A program made the position numbers and the translations under genes. This document shows, piece by piece, positions 9,005 through 21,679 of a stretch of DNA of 57,458 nt (position 1 is its first letter; every line of letters begins with the position of its first letter). Origin of the DNA: Desulfuromonas sp. (GTDB lineage: Bacteria > Desulfobacterota > Desulfuromonadia > Desulfuromonadales > Desulfuromonadaceae); assembly GCA_002869685.1 (NCBI GenBank), contig PKUE01000118.1:1-57458 (forward strand), given 5' to 3'. The notes under the pieces were generated by a model that was not told the origin of the DNA, searched no databases, and worked only from the letters and a program-made list of their open reading frames with translations.

Positions 9005-9606
9005 TGTTTGCTGAAAAGATGTTGAAAAGTAAACGTGCCCTAACGGCAGCAGCCGGGTTTGGCTTTATCGTTGCCGGAGCAGGGATGGCTTTTGCTTCAG
9101 GAGAAGCACACCACGCGGATAGCGGTGTGTTACTGAAGGATTTTCTATTTCGCGTATTCAACTTCGGAGTTACCGTTGGAATTCTGGTGTATTTCGTGGC
9201 GAAACCGCTGAAAAACGCATTGGCGGGCCGCCGTGAAGGTATCGAGCAGTCGCTCAAGGCTTCTCAAGAAGCTGCTGAGGCAGCCGAGGCCAAATATGCC
9301 GAGTACGATTCCAAGCTGACCCAGGCTGAGTCGGAAATTGAGGGAATTCAGCAGTCAATCAAAGAAGAGGCTGAAAGCGAAAAGCAACGCATTATTGCTG
9401 AAGCAAAAGAGATGGCTGAGAAGATCAAAGCCGAAGCCCAGAAAACAGCGAACAATGAGGTCGCTAAAGCCCGTCTGACTCTGCAGCAGGAAGCTGTGAC
9501 CATGGCTGTTGGTATCGCTGAGGATATCCTCAAGAAGGCAGTCACTAAAGAAGATCAGGCCCGTTTAGTTGAAGAATATAAAATGAAGGTAGGAGAACTG
9601 CATTGA
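9004..9606 (+). CDS. atpF: ATP synthase F0 subunit b
   Basis: A 200-residue stalk subunit. Unusually for b, residues about 12-32 look like a signal or extra hydrophobic segment ending A-F-A-S-G-E-A, followed by the true membrane helix (about 48-68) ending F-V-A-K-P-L-K-N-A-L. The rest is an Ala/Glu/Lys coiled coil. N-terminally extended b subunits of this kind occur in delta-proteobacterial relatives. It forms the stator with b', overlapping it by one base and atpH by 4. Confidence 0.9.
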   Translation: MFAEKMLKSKRALTAAAGFGFIVAGAGMAFASGEAHHADSGVLLKDFLFRVFNFGVTVGILVYFVAKPLKNALAGRREGIEQSLKASQEAAEAAEAKYAEYDSKLTQAESEIEGIQQSIKEEAESEKQRIIAEAKEMAEKIKAEAQKTANNEVAKARLTLQQEAVTMAVGIAEDILKKAVTKEDQARLVEEYKMKVGELH

Positions 9607-10145
9607 GTAGCAGCGCGATTTCAAAGCGGTATGCCCAGGCTCTTGTACAGCTGGCAACCGAACAAAAACTGGTCGAGCAGTATGGTGCAGAACTGGGTGA
9701 AATCAGTGCTGTTCTTGCTCGTGAGGATGCTCTCCGTTTGTTGATGGAAAGTCCCACTCTTGATGTCGATAAAAAGTCGGCCATTATGACGGACATTGTC
9801 AATAAAATGGAACTTTCAGATGGGATCAAAAAATTTGTTGGATTGCTGACTGTTAAGGACCGTATCCAATACGTCGGTCAAATCTACACAGATTATACGG
9901 CATTTGCAGACGAGATTTCCGGTGTTGTGCGTGCGTGTGTGACGTCAGCGGTTAAGCTGACAAAGGCACAGAGCGACAGCATTCAGAAAGGCTTGGAAGA
10001 GCAAAGCGGTAAAAAAATAGATCTCCAGACCAAGGTGGATTCAACCTTGCTTGGCGGACTCAAGGCCGAGGTCGGAGGCAAAGTTTTTGACGGAAGCATT
10101 AAGACCCAATTACAGCGGATTGAAGATACCTTAAAGAAGGGGTAG
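9603..10145 (+). CDS. atpH: ATP synthase F1 subunit delta
   Basis: A 180-residue OSCP/delta subunit. It starts with TTG at 9603 overlapping the atpF stop (TTGA). The N-terminal I-S-K-R-Y-A-Q-A-L and the C-terminal L-L-G-G-L-K-A-E-V-G-G-K-V-F-D-G-S-I-K are family signatures. It links the stator stalk to the top of the alpha/beta hexamer. Confidence 0.93.
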   Translation: MSSSAISKRYAQALVQLATEQKLVEQYGAELGEISAVLAREDALRLLMESPTLDVDKKSAIMTDIVNKMELSDGIKKFVGLLTVKDRIQYVGQIYTDYTAFADEISGVVRACVTSAVKLTKAQSDSIQKGLEEQSGKKIDLQTKVDSTLLGGLKAEVGGKVFDGSIKTQLQRIEDTLKKG

Positions 10146-11663
<1,518 letters not shown>

Positions 11664-11685
11664 TCTATAACCTGAGGATGAAAAA

Positions 11686-14006
<2,321 letters not shown>

Positions 14007-14020
14007 TCATTTGAGTTTGA

Positions 14021-14039
14021 GGGCGGCAATCTGCCGCCC
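14021..14039 (+). repeat. Intercistronic hairpin between atpD and atpC
   Basis: A perfect 8-bp inverted repeat GGGCGGCA / TGCCGCCC with a 3-nt loop lies 23 bp before atpC. There is no T-tract, so it is not a terminator; it may stabilise or process the mRNA. Confidence 0.65.
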
Positions 14040-14061
14040 GCAACCATAAAGGAAGTTGCAC

Positions 14062-14475
14062 ATGGCAGAGATATTAAAACTGGAGATGGTCACTCCTTAT
14101 AAGCGGGTCCTCTCTGAGGAAGTCGACGAGATTATCGCTCCCGGCACCCTCGGTGAACTGGGTATTCTGCCTGGTCATACCCCGCTGCTGACGACCCTGA
14201 AGGTTGGCGAACTGACCTACCGTAAAGGCGGTGCAGCGTTTCACGTGGCAGTAAACTGGGGCTATGTGGAAGTTGAGGGTGATAAAGTTACGATCCTTGC
14301 AGAAACAGCTGAGCCTGCGGACGAGATCGATTTGGCTCGTGCTCAGGCTGCCTTGGGGCGTGCTGAAGAAGCACTGAAGAAACTTGATCCTGAGGACAAG
14401 CAATTCCGGATTATGGAGGCTGCTTTAGAGCGCGCTCTGATCCGTATTCAGGTTGCGGCGCGTAAAGCACGTTAA
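14062..14475 (+). CDS. atpC: ATP synthase F1 subunit epsilon
   Basis: A 137-residue epsilon subunit with an N-terminal beta-sandwich (L-E-M-V-T-P-Y-K-R-V-L, L-G-E-L-G-I-L-P-G-H-T-P-L) and a C-terminal two-helix domain (A-Q-A-A-L-G-R-A-E-E-A-L). It sits on the central stalk and modulates hydrolysis. The ATG at 14062 is chosen because AAAGGAAG lies just before it; a TTG at 14056 would sit on top of that site. Confidence 0.95.
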   Translation: MAEILKLEMVTPYKRVLSEEVDEIIAPGTLGELGILPGHTPLLTTLKVGELTYRKGGAAFHVAVNWGYVEVEGDKVTILAETAEPADEIDLARAQAALGRAEEALKKLDPEDKQFRIMEAALERALIRIQVAARKAR

Positions 14476-14500
14476 TCTGTTCATCATTTAAACAAAAAAA

Positions 14501-14527
14501 GGCCATCCAGTAGGATGGCCTTTTTTT
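14501..14527 (+). terminator. Terminator of the F1 operon, probably bidirectional
   Basis: GGCCATCC-AGTA-GGATGGCC forms an 8-bp stem, preceded by seven A and followed by seven T. It can therefore terminate both atpC and the converging channel gene. Confidence 0.9.
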
Positions 14528-14550
14528 GTTGCTAACATGTGTAGAACGGG

Positions 14551-15561
14551 CTAACTGGTCTGACCGGCAGCACGTTTTTCCAGCCGCTGGATTGAGTTTG
14601 GTTCACCCAATGTAATCAGCACATCACCATCTTCCATTAATGCCTCTGAGGAAGGGTTAAACAACATACGGTCGTGATTTCTTTTTTTGATGGCGACAAT
14701 AATGATGCCCAGCTGCTTGCGGATGTCTGAGCTCATTAAGGTTTGATTGACCAGGTTGGAGCCGGGGTTGATGCGTATTTCCTCAATCTGCAATTCGAGA
14801 TTATGGTGTGCGGTGGCGATTTCGATAAAATCCATGACAGAAGGGCGCAAAACAGCTTGAGCCATACGGTTGGCACCAATGGTATAGGGTGAGATAACTT
14901 TAGAAGCGCCTGCCCTTAGCAGCTTTTTTTCGGAAGATTTCTCACCGGAGCGGGCCAGGATAAACAGGTCAGGATTTAACCCACGTGCTGTCAGAGTGAT
15001 ATATACATTGGCCGTATCGGATGTGACCGCAGTAATCAGTCCTTTGGCACGAGTAATGCCGGCATTGATCAAAATATCATCGTCAGTGGCATCGCCACGA
15101 ACGAACAACACCCCTTCCTCGTTAAGGCGATCACACAATTCTGGATCGTTTTCTACCACAACAAAAGGAACAGGTTTACTGCTGAATTCGCGACAGATGA
15201 AATTACCGATTCGGCCGTAGCCACACACAATATAGTGGTTTTCAAGTTTCAAAATTTGCTGCAGCAATTTTTTTCTCCCCAAAATCGTGCGAAGCTGACC
15301 CTCAACCATCAGTTGAATGACACTACCGGCCGCATATGCAACGAGACCTGTTCCGCACAGGATGATGAAAATGGTGAAGAGTTGACCTTGATGATTTAAA
15401 TCATGAACCTCACGAAAACCAACGGTCGCAAGGGTGATGACGGTCATGTAGAACGAGTCGAGTAACGACCAGTGTTGAATATGCTGATAACCCGCTGTAC
15501 CGATGATCAGAATAGTAAAAAGAGCACTGAGAGAAACGACAACATTTCGCAAAGGATTCAT
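14551..15561 (-). CDS. Potassium channel with C-terminal NAD-binding (RCK/TrkA) domains
   Basis: A 336-residue protein. Two membrane helices flank a pore loop whose filter reads T-L-A-T-V-G-F-R-E-V (about residues 43-52). It continues into a Rossmann RCK/TrkA-N domain (V-C-G-Y-G-R-I-G-N, about 111-119) and a TrkA-C domain (about 250-330). It resembles MthK-type ligand-gated K+ channels. The filter has R where the canonical T-V-G-Y-G has its last glycine. The ATG at 15561 follows GGAG; a GTG two codons earlier would overlap that site. It converges on the atp operon. Confidence 0.85.
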   Translation of the reverse strand: MNPLRNVVVSLSALFTILIIGTAGYQHIQHWSLLDSFYMTVITLATVGFREVHDLNHQGQLFTIFIILCGTGLVAYAAGSVIQLMVEGQLRTILGRKKLLQQILKLENHYIVCGYGRIGNFICREFSSKPVPFVVVENDPELCDRLNEEGVLFVRGDATDDDILINAGITRAKGLITAVTSDTANVYITLTARGLNPDLFILARSGEKSSEKKLLRAGASKVISPYTIGANRMAQAVLRPSVMDFIEIATAHHNLELQIEEIRINPGSNLVNQTLMSSDIRKQLGIIIVAIKKRNHDRMLFNPSSEALMEDGDVLITLGEPNSIQRLEKRAAGQTS

Positions 15562-15647
15562 AGGCACTCCATAAAGGCAAAGAATACCCGCCGGTTGCCA
15601 GAATTACAAGATCAGAGCAGGAAAAATAATTAGAGATAACTAGGGCT

Positions 15648-15676
15648 TGTGCTGTATACAGTATACATATATACTG
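15648..15676 (+). promoter_or_regulatory. Overlapping palindromic operator and possible promoter upstream of gntR-like gene
   Basis: TGTATAC-A-GTATACA (15653-15667) is a perfect 15-bp palindrome. It overlaps a second inverted repeat, CAGTATA-N4-TATACTG (15659-15676). A possible promoter (TTGTGC at 15648 and TATACT at 15670, 16 bp apart) is covered by these sites. FadR-type GntR regulators bind short palindromes with T-G-T/A-C-A ends, so autoregulation is a reasonable inference. Confidence 0.6.
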
Positions 15677-15707
15677 TCATCAATTATCAGTCTAGAATAG
15701 CGGACAA

Positions 15708-15748
15708 GTGATCATAAAACCGGTACAACGACGTACCGTAGTGATCAC
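15708..15748 (+). repeat. Nested inverted repeats in the gntR-like leader
   Basis: The outer arms GTGATCA (15708-15714) and TGATCAC (15742-15748) enclose the inner arms CGGTAC (15721-15726) and GTACCG (15733-15738). In RNA this would form a stacked hairpin 24 bp before the gene; in DNA the outer TGATCA palindromes could be protein sites. Confidence 0.55.
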
Positions 15749-15772
15749 AATTGGTGTACAGATGAGGATCGA

Positions 15773-16432
15773 ATGAAGAAAAAGCCCATAGAACGACATC
15801 AGACTCTGCGTGAAAAAATTCTCGAGAATATCCGTGATGCCATCCTGAAAGGAACCCTCAAAGCCGGTGAACGTGTTTCCGAACCTGACTTGGCTGAGCG
15901 CTATGGCATCAGTCGAACTCCTATTCGTGAAGCCTTTCGTCAATTGGAGTCAGAAGGCTATCTGACCGTGGTTCCGCGAAAAGGAGCGGTGGTCACGGCT
16001 TTGTCAGAGCGGGATGTCGAGGAATTTTACTCGATAAAGAGCATCCTCGAAGGGTATGCAGCCCGCCTTGCGGCCGAAAATTTAACGGATAAGGATATTG
16101 ACCGTCTTAAGGCGATCAATGATCGTTTGGCAAAACTGGCCACAGCTGGCGATGTGAAAACTTTCTTTCGTATTCACAACGAATTTCATGAACAATTTAT
16201 TCGTGCCTCCGGCAATGAAAAATTGTTGGAACTGATTCAGCAATTGCTGAAGAAATTCGACCGTTTGCGGATTGCTTCATTATCTCTGCCGGGCCGGATG
16301 GAGATTTCTGTTCAGGAGCATGAGAAAATCATCGACGCCTTTGTCGCGCGGGATGGGGATACGGCCGATCGGTTAGTGCGAAAAAATGCTGCGTACGGTG
16401 GCCAGGTATTACTCCAGAGTATGAATGAATAG
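15773..16432 (+). CDS. GntR-family transcriptional regulator (FadR subfamily)
   Basis: A 219-residue regulator. The N-terminal winged helix reads I-L-K-G-T-L-K-A-G-E-R-V-S-E-P-D-L-A with Y-G-I-S-R-T-P-I-R-E-A (about 47-57), the GntR signature. The all-helical FCD effector domain (about 80-215) has N-E-F-H-E-Q-F near 133 and H-E-K at about 183, positions where the family places metal-binding residues. The effector is unknown. It sits behind an unusually palindrome-rich upstream region and before a divergent exporter operon. Confidence 0.9.
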   Translation: MKKKPIERHQTLREKILENIRDAILKGTLKAGERVSEPDLAERYGISRTPIREAFRQLESEGYLTVVPRKGAVVTALSERDVEEFYSIKSILEGYAARLAAENLTDKDIDRLKAINDRLAKLATAGDVKTFFRIHNEFHEQFIRASGNEKLLELIQQLLKKFDRLRIASLSLPGRMEISVQEHEKIIDAFVARDGDTADRLVRKNAAYGGQVLLQSMNE

Positions 16433-16460
16433 CAGGTTTCAAAAAGAGAGAACAATAGAA

Positions 16461-16485
16461 GCTCACCGTATGGTGGGCTTTTTTT
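16461..16485 (+). terminator. Terminator after gntR-like gene
   Basis: GCTCACC-GTAT-GGTGGGC stem followed by seven T. It lies between the converging regulator and ABC permease genes and overlaps the permease stop. Confidence 0.8.
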
Positions 16486-17278
16486 ATGTGCGAAAACGGG
16501 GGCTACGGGCAATCAGGTAAACGGAAACGATGAACAAAATGATGCTGAGTAGGGCTGCAAATAGAAACGACCCCGCCAGAGGTAAATCACCAAAGCCGAG
16601 TAATGAGTGGCGAAATCCATCAAGAATATAAAACAGCGGGTTAATGTGAGACACCTGCCGCCAGAAGGGTGGCAGTATGGATATCGGATAAAAAACACCA
16701 CCCAGAAAAATCAATGGGAGCAAGATAAAGTTGATATACATGGCCAGACCGTCAAAACTGTCGGAAAACAGGCCGGCAATGATACCTAGCTGAGCAAAAA
16801 GAAAACTGGATAGTACCGCCATAAGAAGGGCATAGCCGGGAAACGCCCAGGGAAGTTTAGCGAAAAATGTAGAAATAAAACAGACAACAGCACCGACGAC
16901 AAGACCACGCACCATTGCTGCCAGAGTATAGACCGTGACAATTTGCAACGAAGAAAGAGGCATTACCAACAGATCGACGATATGACCCAGGTGGCGAGAC
17001 ATAAACAATGATGAAGAGCTGTTGGAGAAAGTGTTATTGATCACCCCCATGAGGATAAGACCGGGAATGACAAACTGGGCATAGCTGAAACCGTCAATCA
17101 CCGAAATACGGTTACCCAAGGTTGCGCCAAAAACAAACAGGTAGAGCGAAGCGATGATGACCGGAGTAATCAGGGTTTGGGTATAAACACGACAGAAGCG
17201 ATGGATTTCCTTTTTGAGCAGAGCCCAGAAAGGTAACCAGGGGCGATATCTCTGATCCTGATTGCGCAGGCGGTTCAT
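16484..17278 (-). CDS. ABC-2 type transporter permease
   Basis: A 264-residue membrane protein with about six hydrophobic segments. It has the family pattern L-K-K-E-I-H-R-F near the start, Q-F-V-I-P-G-L-I-L-M-G, and near the C-terminus F-L-G-G-V-F-Y-P-I-S-I-L-P-P-F-W-R followed by N-P-L-F-Y-I-L-D-G-F-R. This is the YadH-like ABC-2 exporter group. It overlaps its ATPase gene by 4 bp. The substrate cannot be told. Confidence 0.9.
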   Translation of the reverse strand: MNRLRNQDQRYRPWLPFWALLKKEIHRFCRVYTQTLITPVIIASLYLFVFGATLGNRISVIDGFSYAQFVIPGLILMGVINNTFSNSSSSLFMSRHLGHIVDLLVMPLSSLQIVTVYTLAAMVRGLVVGAVVCFISTFFAKLPWAFPGYALLMAVLSSFLFAQLGIIAGLFSDSFDGLAMYINFILLPLIFLGGVFYPISILPPFWRQVSHINPLFYILDGFRHSLLGFGDLPLAGSFLFAALLSIILFIVSVYLIARSPRFRT

Positions 17279-18207
17279 AAACAGTCCCCGATAGTGCGAT
17301 CGTGCTGGGTTAAGTGGAGGAAAACCTCCTCGAGATTGGGAGAGGTCGTGTCGATGTCACGAACCCGCAAACCCTGCTGATGACAATGGTTCAGCAGCGC
17401 ACAAACGGTCTCTTCTTTCTCAAGTGAAAAGGAAATGACCCGTCCATCCTTGAGTAACTGTGCCCCACGTGAAACAAGCCAATCGGGGAGAGAATGAATG
17501 GCATATTCCAGAGATAGATTGACCTGACGGGTGTCGAGATGATTCAAAAGAGCCTGTGTGGTATCGAGCGCAATCAGCTGACCCTGGTTCATGATGGCAA
17601 TCCGATCACACATTTGCTCCGCTTCTTCCAGATAATGGGTTGTCAGTAATATTGTCGTGCCCTGCTGGTTAATTTCACGGATCAGCGACCAGATTGTATG
17701 ACGAAGTTCGACATCGACCCCTGCGGTCGGTTCATCAAGAATCAATAGCTGCGGTTTGTGAATCAAAGCTTTGGCCAACATAAAGCGCCGCTTCATTCCA
17801 CCAGACAGACAGTTCATCGGCTTGTGAAGGTGGGCACAAAGGTCCAGACGTGCAACCAGCAGGTCACACCAGTCGGGATCAAATGGAACACCAAAAAAGC
17901 CCGGGTGCATCTTCAATGCCTTGTCGATGGTAAAGAAGGCATCAGTGACCACTTCCTGGTGCATGACACCGGTGAGCCGACGGGCGTGTTGACAGTGAGT
18001 CTGGCTGTCATAGCCAAAAATGCGCACCTGTCCCGAATCGATACGGGACACACCGCAAATCATATTAATTGTCGTGCTTTTACCGGCACCATTTGGGCCA
18101 AGCAGACCGAAAATCTCCCCCGAATCGATGAATAACGACAGATCAGCAACGGCACGCTGAGTGGAGAATGACTTGTCTAGATGTATGATTTCCAGGGCAT
18201 GAGACAT
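17275..18207 (-). CDS. ABC transporter ATP-binding protein (YadG-like)
   Basis: A 310-residue ATPase with Walker A G-P-N-G-A-G-K-S-T (about 38-46), signature L-S-G-G-M-K-R-R (about 135-142), Walker B L-L-I-L-D-E-P-T-A-G-V-D (about 154-165) and switch histidine in T-T-H-Y. A C-terminal extension of about 90 residues is typical of drug or polysaccharide exporter ATPases. It is the upstream gene of a two-gene exporter operon. Confidence 0.93.
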   Translation of the reverse strand: MSHALEIIHLDKSFSTQRAVADLSLFIDSGEIFGLLGPNGAGKSTTINMICGVSRIDSGQVRIFGYDSQTHCQHARRLTGVMHQEVVTDAFFTIDKALKMHPGFFGVPFDPDWCDLLVARLDLCAHLHKPMNCLSGGMKRRFMLAKALIHKPQLLILDEPTAGVDVELRHTIWSLIREINQQGTTILLTTHYLEEAEQMCDRIAIMNQGQLIALDTTQALLNHLDTRQVNLSLEYAIHSLPDWLVSRGAQLLKDGRVISFSLEKEETVCALLNHCHQQGLRVRDIDTTSPNLEEVFLHLTQHDRTIGDCL

Positions 18208-18366
18208 GACAGGGACTATACCCGCTCAAGGAGGACCGAGGCAAGACGAAATCCAGTATCAGAGCGCCGAAGCGATGGAGTGTCTTTCCTTTTCAGGGCG
18301 CATTGTGTATGGTTGGGGATTGAGAAAAGGAAAGAACAAACCACCAGCAATTGATCGGGGATCATC

Positions 18367-19050
18367 ATGGAAAAAAAAGCCATCGTGCTCTACAGCGGCG
18401 GACTCGATTCAACTACCTGCCTGGCCTGGGCTAAAGCCCAAGGCTATACCCCCTACGCGTTGAGTTTTCGCTACGGGCAACGTCATAGTGTTGAATTGCA
18501 AAAGGCGGAAGCGTTCGCGCCACAGATCGGGGCCGCACAACATTTGATTGTCGATATCGATTTAAGAGCTATTGGTGGCAGCGCCTTGACCGCGGATATT
18601 GACGTCCCAAAGGATCGAGCTATCGATGAAAATATACCGGTAACCTACGTGCCGGCACGCAATACGATCTTTCTCTCCTACGCACTGGCCTGGGCAGAAG
18701 CCAGCGGTGCGTTTGATATTGTGATTGGCGTCAATGCCCTGGATTATTCCGGCTATCCGGATTGTCGCCCGGAGTTTATTGAAGCGTACCAGAATATGGC
18801 CAACCTGGCGACAAAGGCAGCCGTTGAAGGGGCCGGAAACTATCAGATTCATACCCCGTTACTTCATCTGAGTAAGGCCGATATCATCCGAATGGGAACG
18901 GACCTTGGCGTGGACTATGCGTTGACCCACTCCTGTTATGATCCGACCACAGATGGCCTCGCGTGTGGACGCTGCGATTCGTGTGTGCTGCGTCTCAACG
19001 GCTTTGCCCAGGCGGGAATGAGCGATCCGGTGCCCTATGTCGAGAAATAA
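18367..19050 (+). CDS. queC: 7-cyano-7-deazaguanine synthase QueC
   Basis: A 227-residue ATP-dependent enzyme making preQ0. The PP-loop [10 protein letters not shown] is at residues 8-17, and the C-terminal zinc cluster is H-S-C-Y-D...C-G-R-C-D-S-C (about 187-207). Motif [13 protein letters not shown] is conserved. It belongs to the queuosine tRNA pathway. folE2, the source of the first intermediate, follows directly, which supports a pathway operon. Confidence 0.96.
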   Translation: MEKKAIVLYSGGLDSTTCLAWAKAQGYTPYALSFRYGQRHSVELQKAEAFAPQIGAAQHLIVDIDLRAIGGSALTADIDVPKDRAIDENIPVTYVPARNTIFLSYALAWAEASGAFDIVIGVNALDYSGYPDCRPEFIEAYQNMANLATKAAVEGAGNYQIHTPLLHLSKADIIRMGTDLGVDYALTHSCYDPTTDGLACGRCDSCVLRLNGFAQAGMSDPVPYVEK

Positions 19051-19051
19051 A

Positions 19052-19843
19052 ATGTCCGCAAACATGCCGGACCTGCAGAAGTCGCAAGATACGCGCAATA
19101 TTGCCATCGACAAGGTGGGAATCAAGGATGTGCGCTATCCCATCGTTGTGTCTGATAAAAATACCAGCCAGCAGCAGACCGTCGCCAGCATCAATATGTA
19201 TGTGGAGTTGCCCCATCAGTTTAAAGGGACCCACATGAGCCGGTTTCTGGAGATCCTTAATCAGTATCGTGCCGCCGAAGTGACTCTGAACGATATGGAA
19301 GGGTTGCTTCAGGCGATGAAAGAGCGGCTGGAATCGGACTGCGCCCATGTCGAGTTAACGTTTCCCTACTTTATTGAAAAGCAGGCTCCCGTGTCGGGAG
19401 CGAAAGGGCTGATGGAGTACGAGTGCCGGTTTATCGCCACGTTGCGCGAGGAGAAGGATTTTATCCTCGAAGTGCGGGTACCGGTAACCTCACTGTGTCC
19501 CTGTTCTCGCGACATCAGCCAATATGGCGCCCATAATCAACGCAGCAGTGTCACCGTTGCCATCCGGGCCAGTGAGATGATCTGGATCGAGGATTTGATC
19601 AGCTGGGTGGAAGCCTGTGGCAGTGCACCGGTATATTCACTGCTCAAGCGTGAAGATGAAAAAGCCGTGACGGAATTGGCCTATGAAAACCCGATGTTCG
19701 TTGAGGACATTGTCCGGGCGGTAACCGAGAAACTCAAAAGTATCAAAACCATCGAGTGGTTTTGTGTCGAATGTGAAAATTACGAATCTATCCACAACCA
19801 CTCGGCGTATGCCACACTGGAATACCAGCGACAGGGCGAATAG
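19052..19843 (+). CDS. folE2: GTP cyclohydrolase FolE2 (type IB)
   Basis: A 263-residue protein of the COG1469/FolE2 family: D-T-R-N-I-A-I-D-K-V-G near the start, then P-V-T-S-L-C-P-C-S-R-D-I-S with the metal-binding Cys, G-A-H-N-Q-R-S, and the C-terminal F-C-V-E-C-E-N-Y-E-S-I-H-N-H-S-A. It converts GTP to dihydroneopterin triphosphate, needed for queuosine and folate. It is not QueF, which is shorter and has another active site. The ATG at 19052, one base after the queC stop, is preferred; 19037 and 19064 are alternatives and none has a strong ribosome binding site. Confidence 0.93.
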   Translation: MSANMPDLQKSQDTRNIAIDKVGIKDVRYPIVVSDKNTSQQQTVASINMYVELPHQFKGTHMSRFLEILNQYRAAEVTLNDMEGLLQAMKERLESDCAHVELTFPYFIEKQAPVSGAKGLMEYECRFIATLREEKDFILEVRVPVTSLCPCSRDISQYGAHNQRSSVTVAIRASEMIWIEDLISWVEACGSAPVYSLLKREDEKAVTELAYENPMFVEDIVRAVTEKLKSIKTIEWFCVECENYESIHNHSAYATLEYQRQGE

Positions 19844-19845
19844 CT

Positions 19846-20574
19846 GTGGATAAGTCTGAAGATTCCACCTGGTTATCCACAGGCGGATGTCCCAAATCGG
19901 AAGCGGTTCTGCTGGTCTTTGCCAAACAACCCGTTGCTGGGCAGGTAAAAACCCGACTGACTCCGGCGCTGACATCGCATCAGGCCGCGGCATTCTATGC
20001 CTTCAGTCAACAGCAGACCATTGAAACCCTGTGTTCGGTTCACCACGATCTGGTCATTTGCTACAGTGGTGCAAAAGATTATTTCGAACACCGCTATCCA
20101 CAATGTGCTCTGATCGCTCAGGGGGAAGGAACCCTGGGGGAGCGATTGACGCGCGCCTTTAAGCTGAGCTTTCTGCATGGTTGGAAAAAAGTTGCCGCTG
20201 TTGGTACTGACAGTCCGGACCTGCCTCTGGAACAGGTGGAACATGGGCTGGATGAACTGGACCGGAGCGATGTGGCACTTATTGCGGCGGAAGATGGTGG
20301 TTATGTTTTTGCGGCCAGCCGTCGATATATACCGCAGATGTTTGAAAACATCACCTGGAGCAGTGAGAAGGTGCTTGAACAGACCGTTGAGCGGCTGGTT
20401 GCCAGTCACTGTTCCTATTGCCTGCTCGGACCGTGGGAAGACATTGATGATCTGCCCTCGTTGAACCGCTTGATACACCGTTGCCCTGACAGTCGCTGCA
20501 GTCGCTATGCTCAGCGCTGTTTGAGGCTTAATGCCGCCAAGGGCAATTTTACGCAACCAACAACAGGAGAATAA
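19846..20574 (+). CDS. DUF2064 / TIGR04282-type glycosyltransferase-like protein
   Basis: A 242-residue protein. Starting F-A-K-Q-P-V-A-G-Q-V-K-T-R-L-T-P (about 25-40), with A-V-G-T-D-S-P-D-L-P (about 117-126) and D-V-A-L-I-A-A-E-D-G-G-Y, it fits the nucleotide-diphospho-sugar transferase fold of the COG3222 family. The D-S-P-D segment would bind metal and nucleotide sugar. Function in bacteria is not established. A GTG start at 19846 lies two bases after the folE2 stop. Confidence 0.8.
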   Translation: MDKSEDSTWLSTGGCPKSEAVLLVFAKQPVAGQVKTRLTPALTSHQAAAFYAFSQQQTIETLCSVHHDLVICYSGAKDYFEHRYPQCALIAQGEGTLGERLTRAFKLSFLHGWKKVAAVGTDSPDLPLEQVEHGLDELDRSDVALIAAEDGGYVFAASRRYIPQMFENITWSSEKVLEQTVERLVASHCSYCLLGPWEDIDDLPSLNRLIHRCPDSRCSRYAQRCLRLNAAKGNFTQPTTGE

Positions 20575-20575
20575 C

Positions 20576-21244
20576 GTGCTCGATCTCATCTGGAACGCAG
20601 GTCCGGTGGTCAAATTGGTTTTATTGATCCTGGTCTATTTTTCCGTCGTGTCATGGACCATCATTTTCTATAAATTTCGTACCATTCAGCGGGCGACAAC
20701 CGAATCCGCCAAATTTCTCGACTTTTTCTGGAATAAAAAACGTCTCGATGCGGTAGCCCAGGAAATCAAGCAGTTCAGTAATTCACCATTGAGTGCCCTG
20801 TTTCGTGAAGGTTATCAGGAATTGATGAAGCTGCAGCGGGTTGAAAAGGGCGATGACAGCCGGGGATTCGCTGACATGGGCGGAAAAAATATCGCCCGGG
20901 CTCTGCGCCGAGCCAGCACTCAGGAAACACAGCGATTAGAAAAGTATCTCACCTTTCTTGCCACCACGGGTTCAACGGCACCTTTTATCGGCTTGTTTGG
21001 CACTGTATGGGGGATTATGGACTCATTCCACGGCATCGGCCAGACCGGTAGTGCCTCGCTGGCCGTTGTCGCGCCCGGTATCTCCGAAGCCCTCATTGCG
21101 ACGGCGATCGGCCTGATGGCCGCTATTCCGGCGGTGGTCGGCTACAACCATTTTCTCAACAAGGTCAATGTACTGATCGGGGAAATGGATAATTTCAGCC
21201 AGGAATTTCTCAACATTATCGAGCATATGACGCGGAGGTCCTGA
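20576..21244 (+). CDS. tolQ: Tol-Pal system proton channel subunit TolQ
   Basis: A 222-residue MotA/TolQ/ExbB protein with three membrane helices (about 10-32, 130-152, 168-190). Conserved stretches are [19 protein letters not shown] and [13 protein letters not shown]. The start is the GTG at 20576 behind AGGAGA; an ATG 45 bp upstream lies inside the preceding gene and would put a charged extension on the protein. It works with TolR, overlapping it by one base. Confidence 0.93.
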   Translation: MLDLIWNAGPVVKLVLLILVYFSVVSWTIIFYKFRTIQRATTESAKFLDFFWNKKRLDAVAQEIKQFSNSPLSALFREGYQELMKLQRVEKGDDSRGFADMGGKNIARALRRASTQETQRLEKYLTFLATTGSTAPFIGLFGTVWGIMDSFHGIGQTGSASLAVVAPGISEALIATAIGLMAAIPAVVGYNHFLNKVNVLIGEMDNFSQEFLNIIEHMTRRS

Positions 21245-21666
21245 TGGAAATCAGTCCGAGGCCGCAACGTCGCAGCTCGTTGTCGCAGATTAATGTCACC
21301 CCCTTTGTCGATGTCATGCTGGTGTTGTTGATTATCTTCATGGTAACGGCACCGATGCTGGAAAAAGGGGTGGATGTCAACCTGCCCGAAGTCAGTCAGG
21401 CGCCCAATCTTGATGCGACACAGCAATCGCTGATTGTCAGCATCGACAGCCGTGGGCGTATTTCGGTTGGGAAGCAGGCTGTTGAGAGTCCAGAGAAATT
21501 GATTCCGGTACTCCAGCAGGTATTGCAAAACCGAGACAGCAAAGAGGTTTATCTTGAAGCCGATAAAGTTGTGCCCTACGAGCGTGTAGTCAGGGTGCTG
21601 GCGGCAATTCGTCGTGCTGGAGTGACCCGATTGGGCATGGTGGCCCTAGAGCCGGAAGCGAACTAG
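21244..21666 (+). CDS. tolR: Tol-Pal system protein TolR (ExbD/TolR family)
   Basis: A 140-residue protein with the cytoplasmic end [19 protein letters not shown], whose Asp (about 23) is the proton-path residue in the single membrane helix. The periplasmic domain follows. It is a stator partner of TolQ, driving TolA. Confidence 0.94.
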   Translation: MEISPRPQRRSSLSQINVTPFVDVMLVLLIIFMVTAPMLEKGVDVNLPEVSQAPNLDATQQSLIVSIDSRGRISVGKQAVESPEKLIPVLQQVLQNRDSKEVYLEADKVVPYERVVRVLAAIRRAGVTRLGMVALEPEAN

Positions 21667-21679
21667 TCAAAGGACCATT

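Noticed and set aside
18206-18463. Open frame of 85 codons before and into queC
   Set aside because: It overlaps the queC start in another frame, and no recognisable protein was seen.
19052-19843. QueF assignment from its place after queC
   Set aside because: Sequence and length match FolE2 instead.
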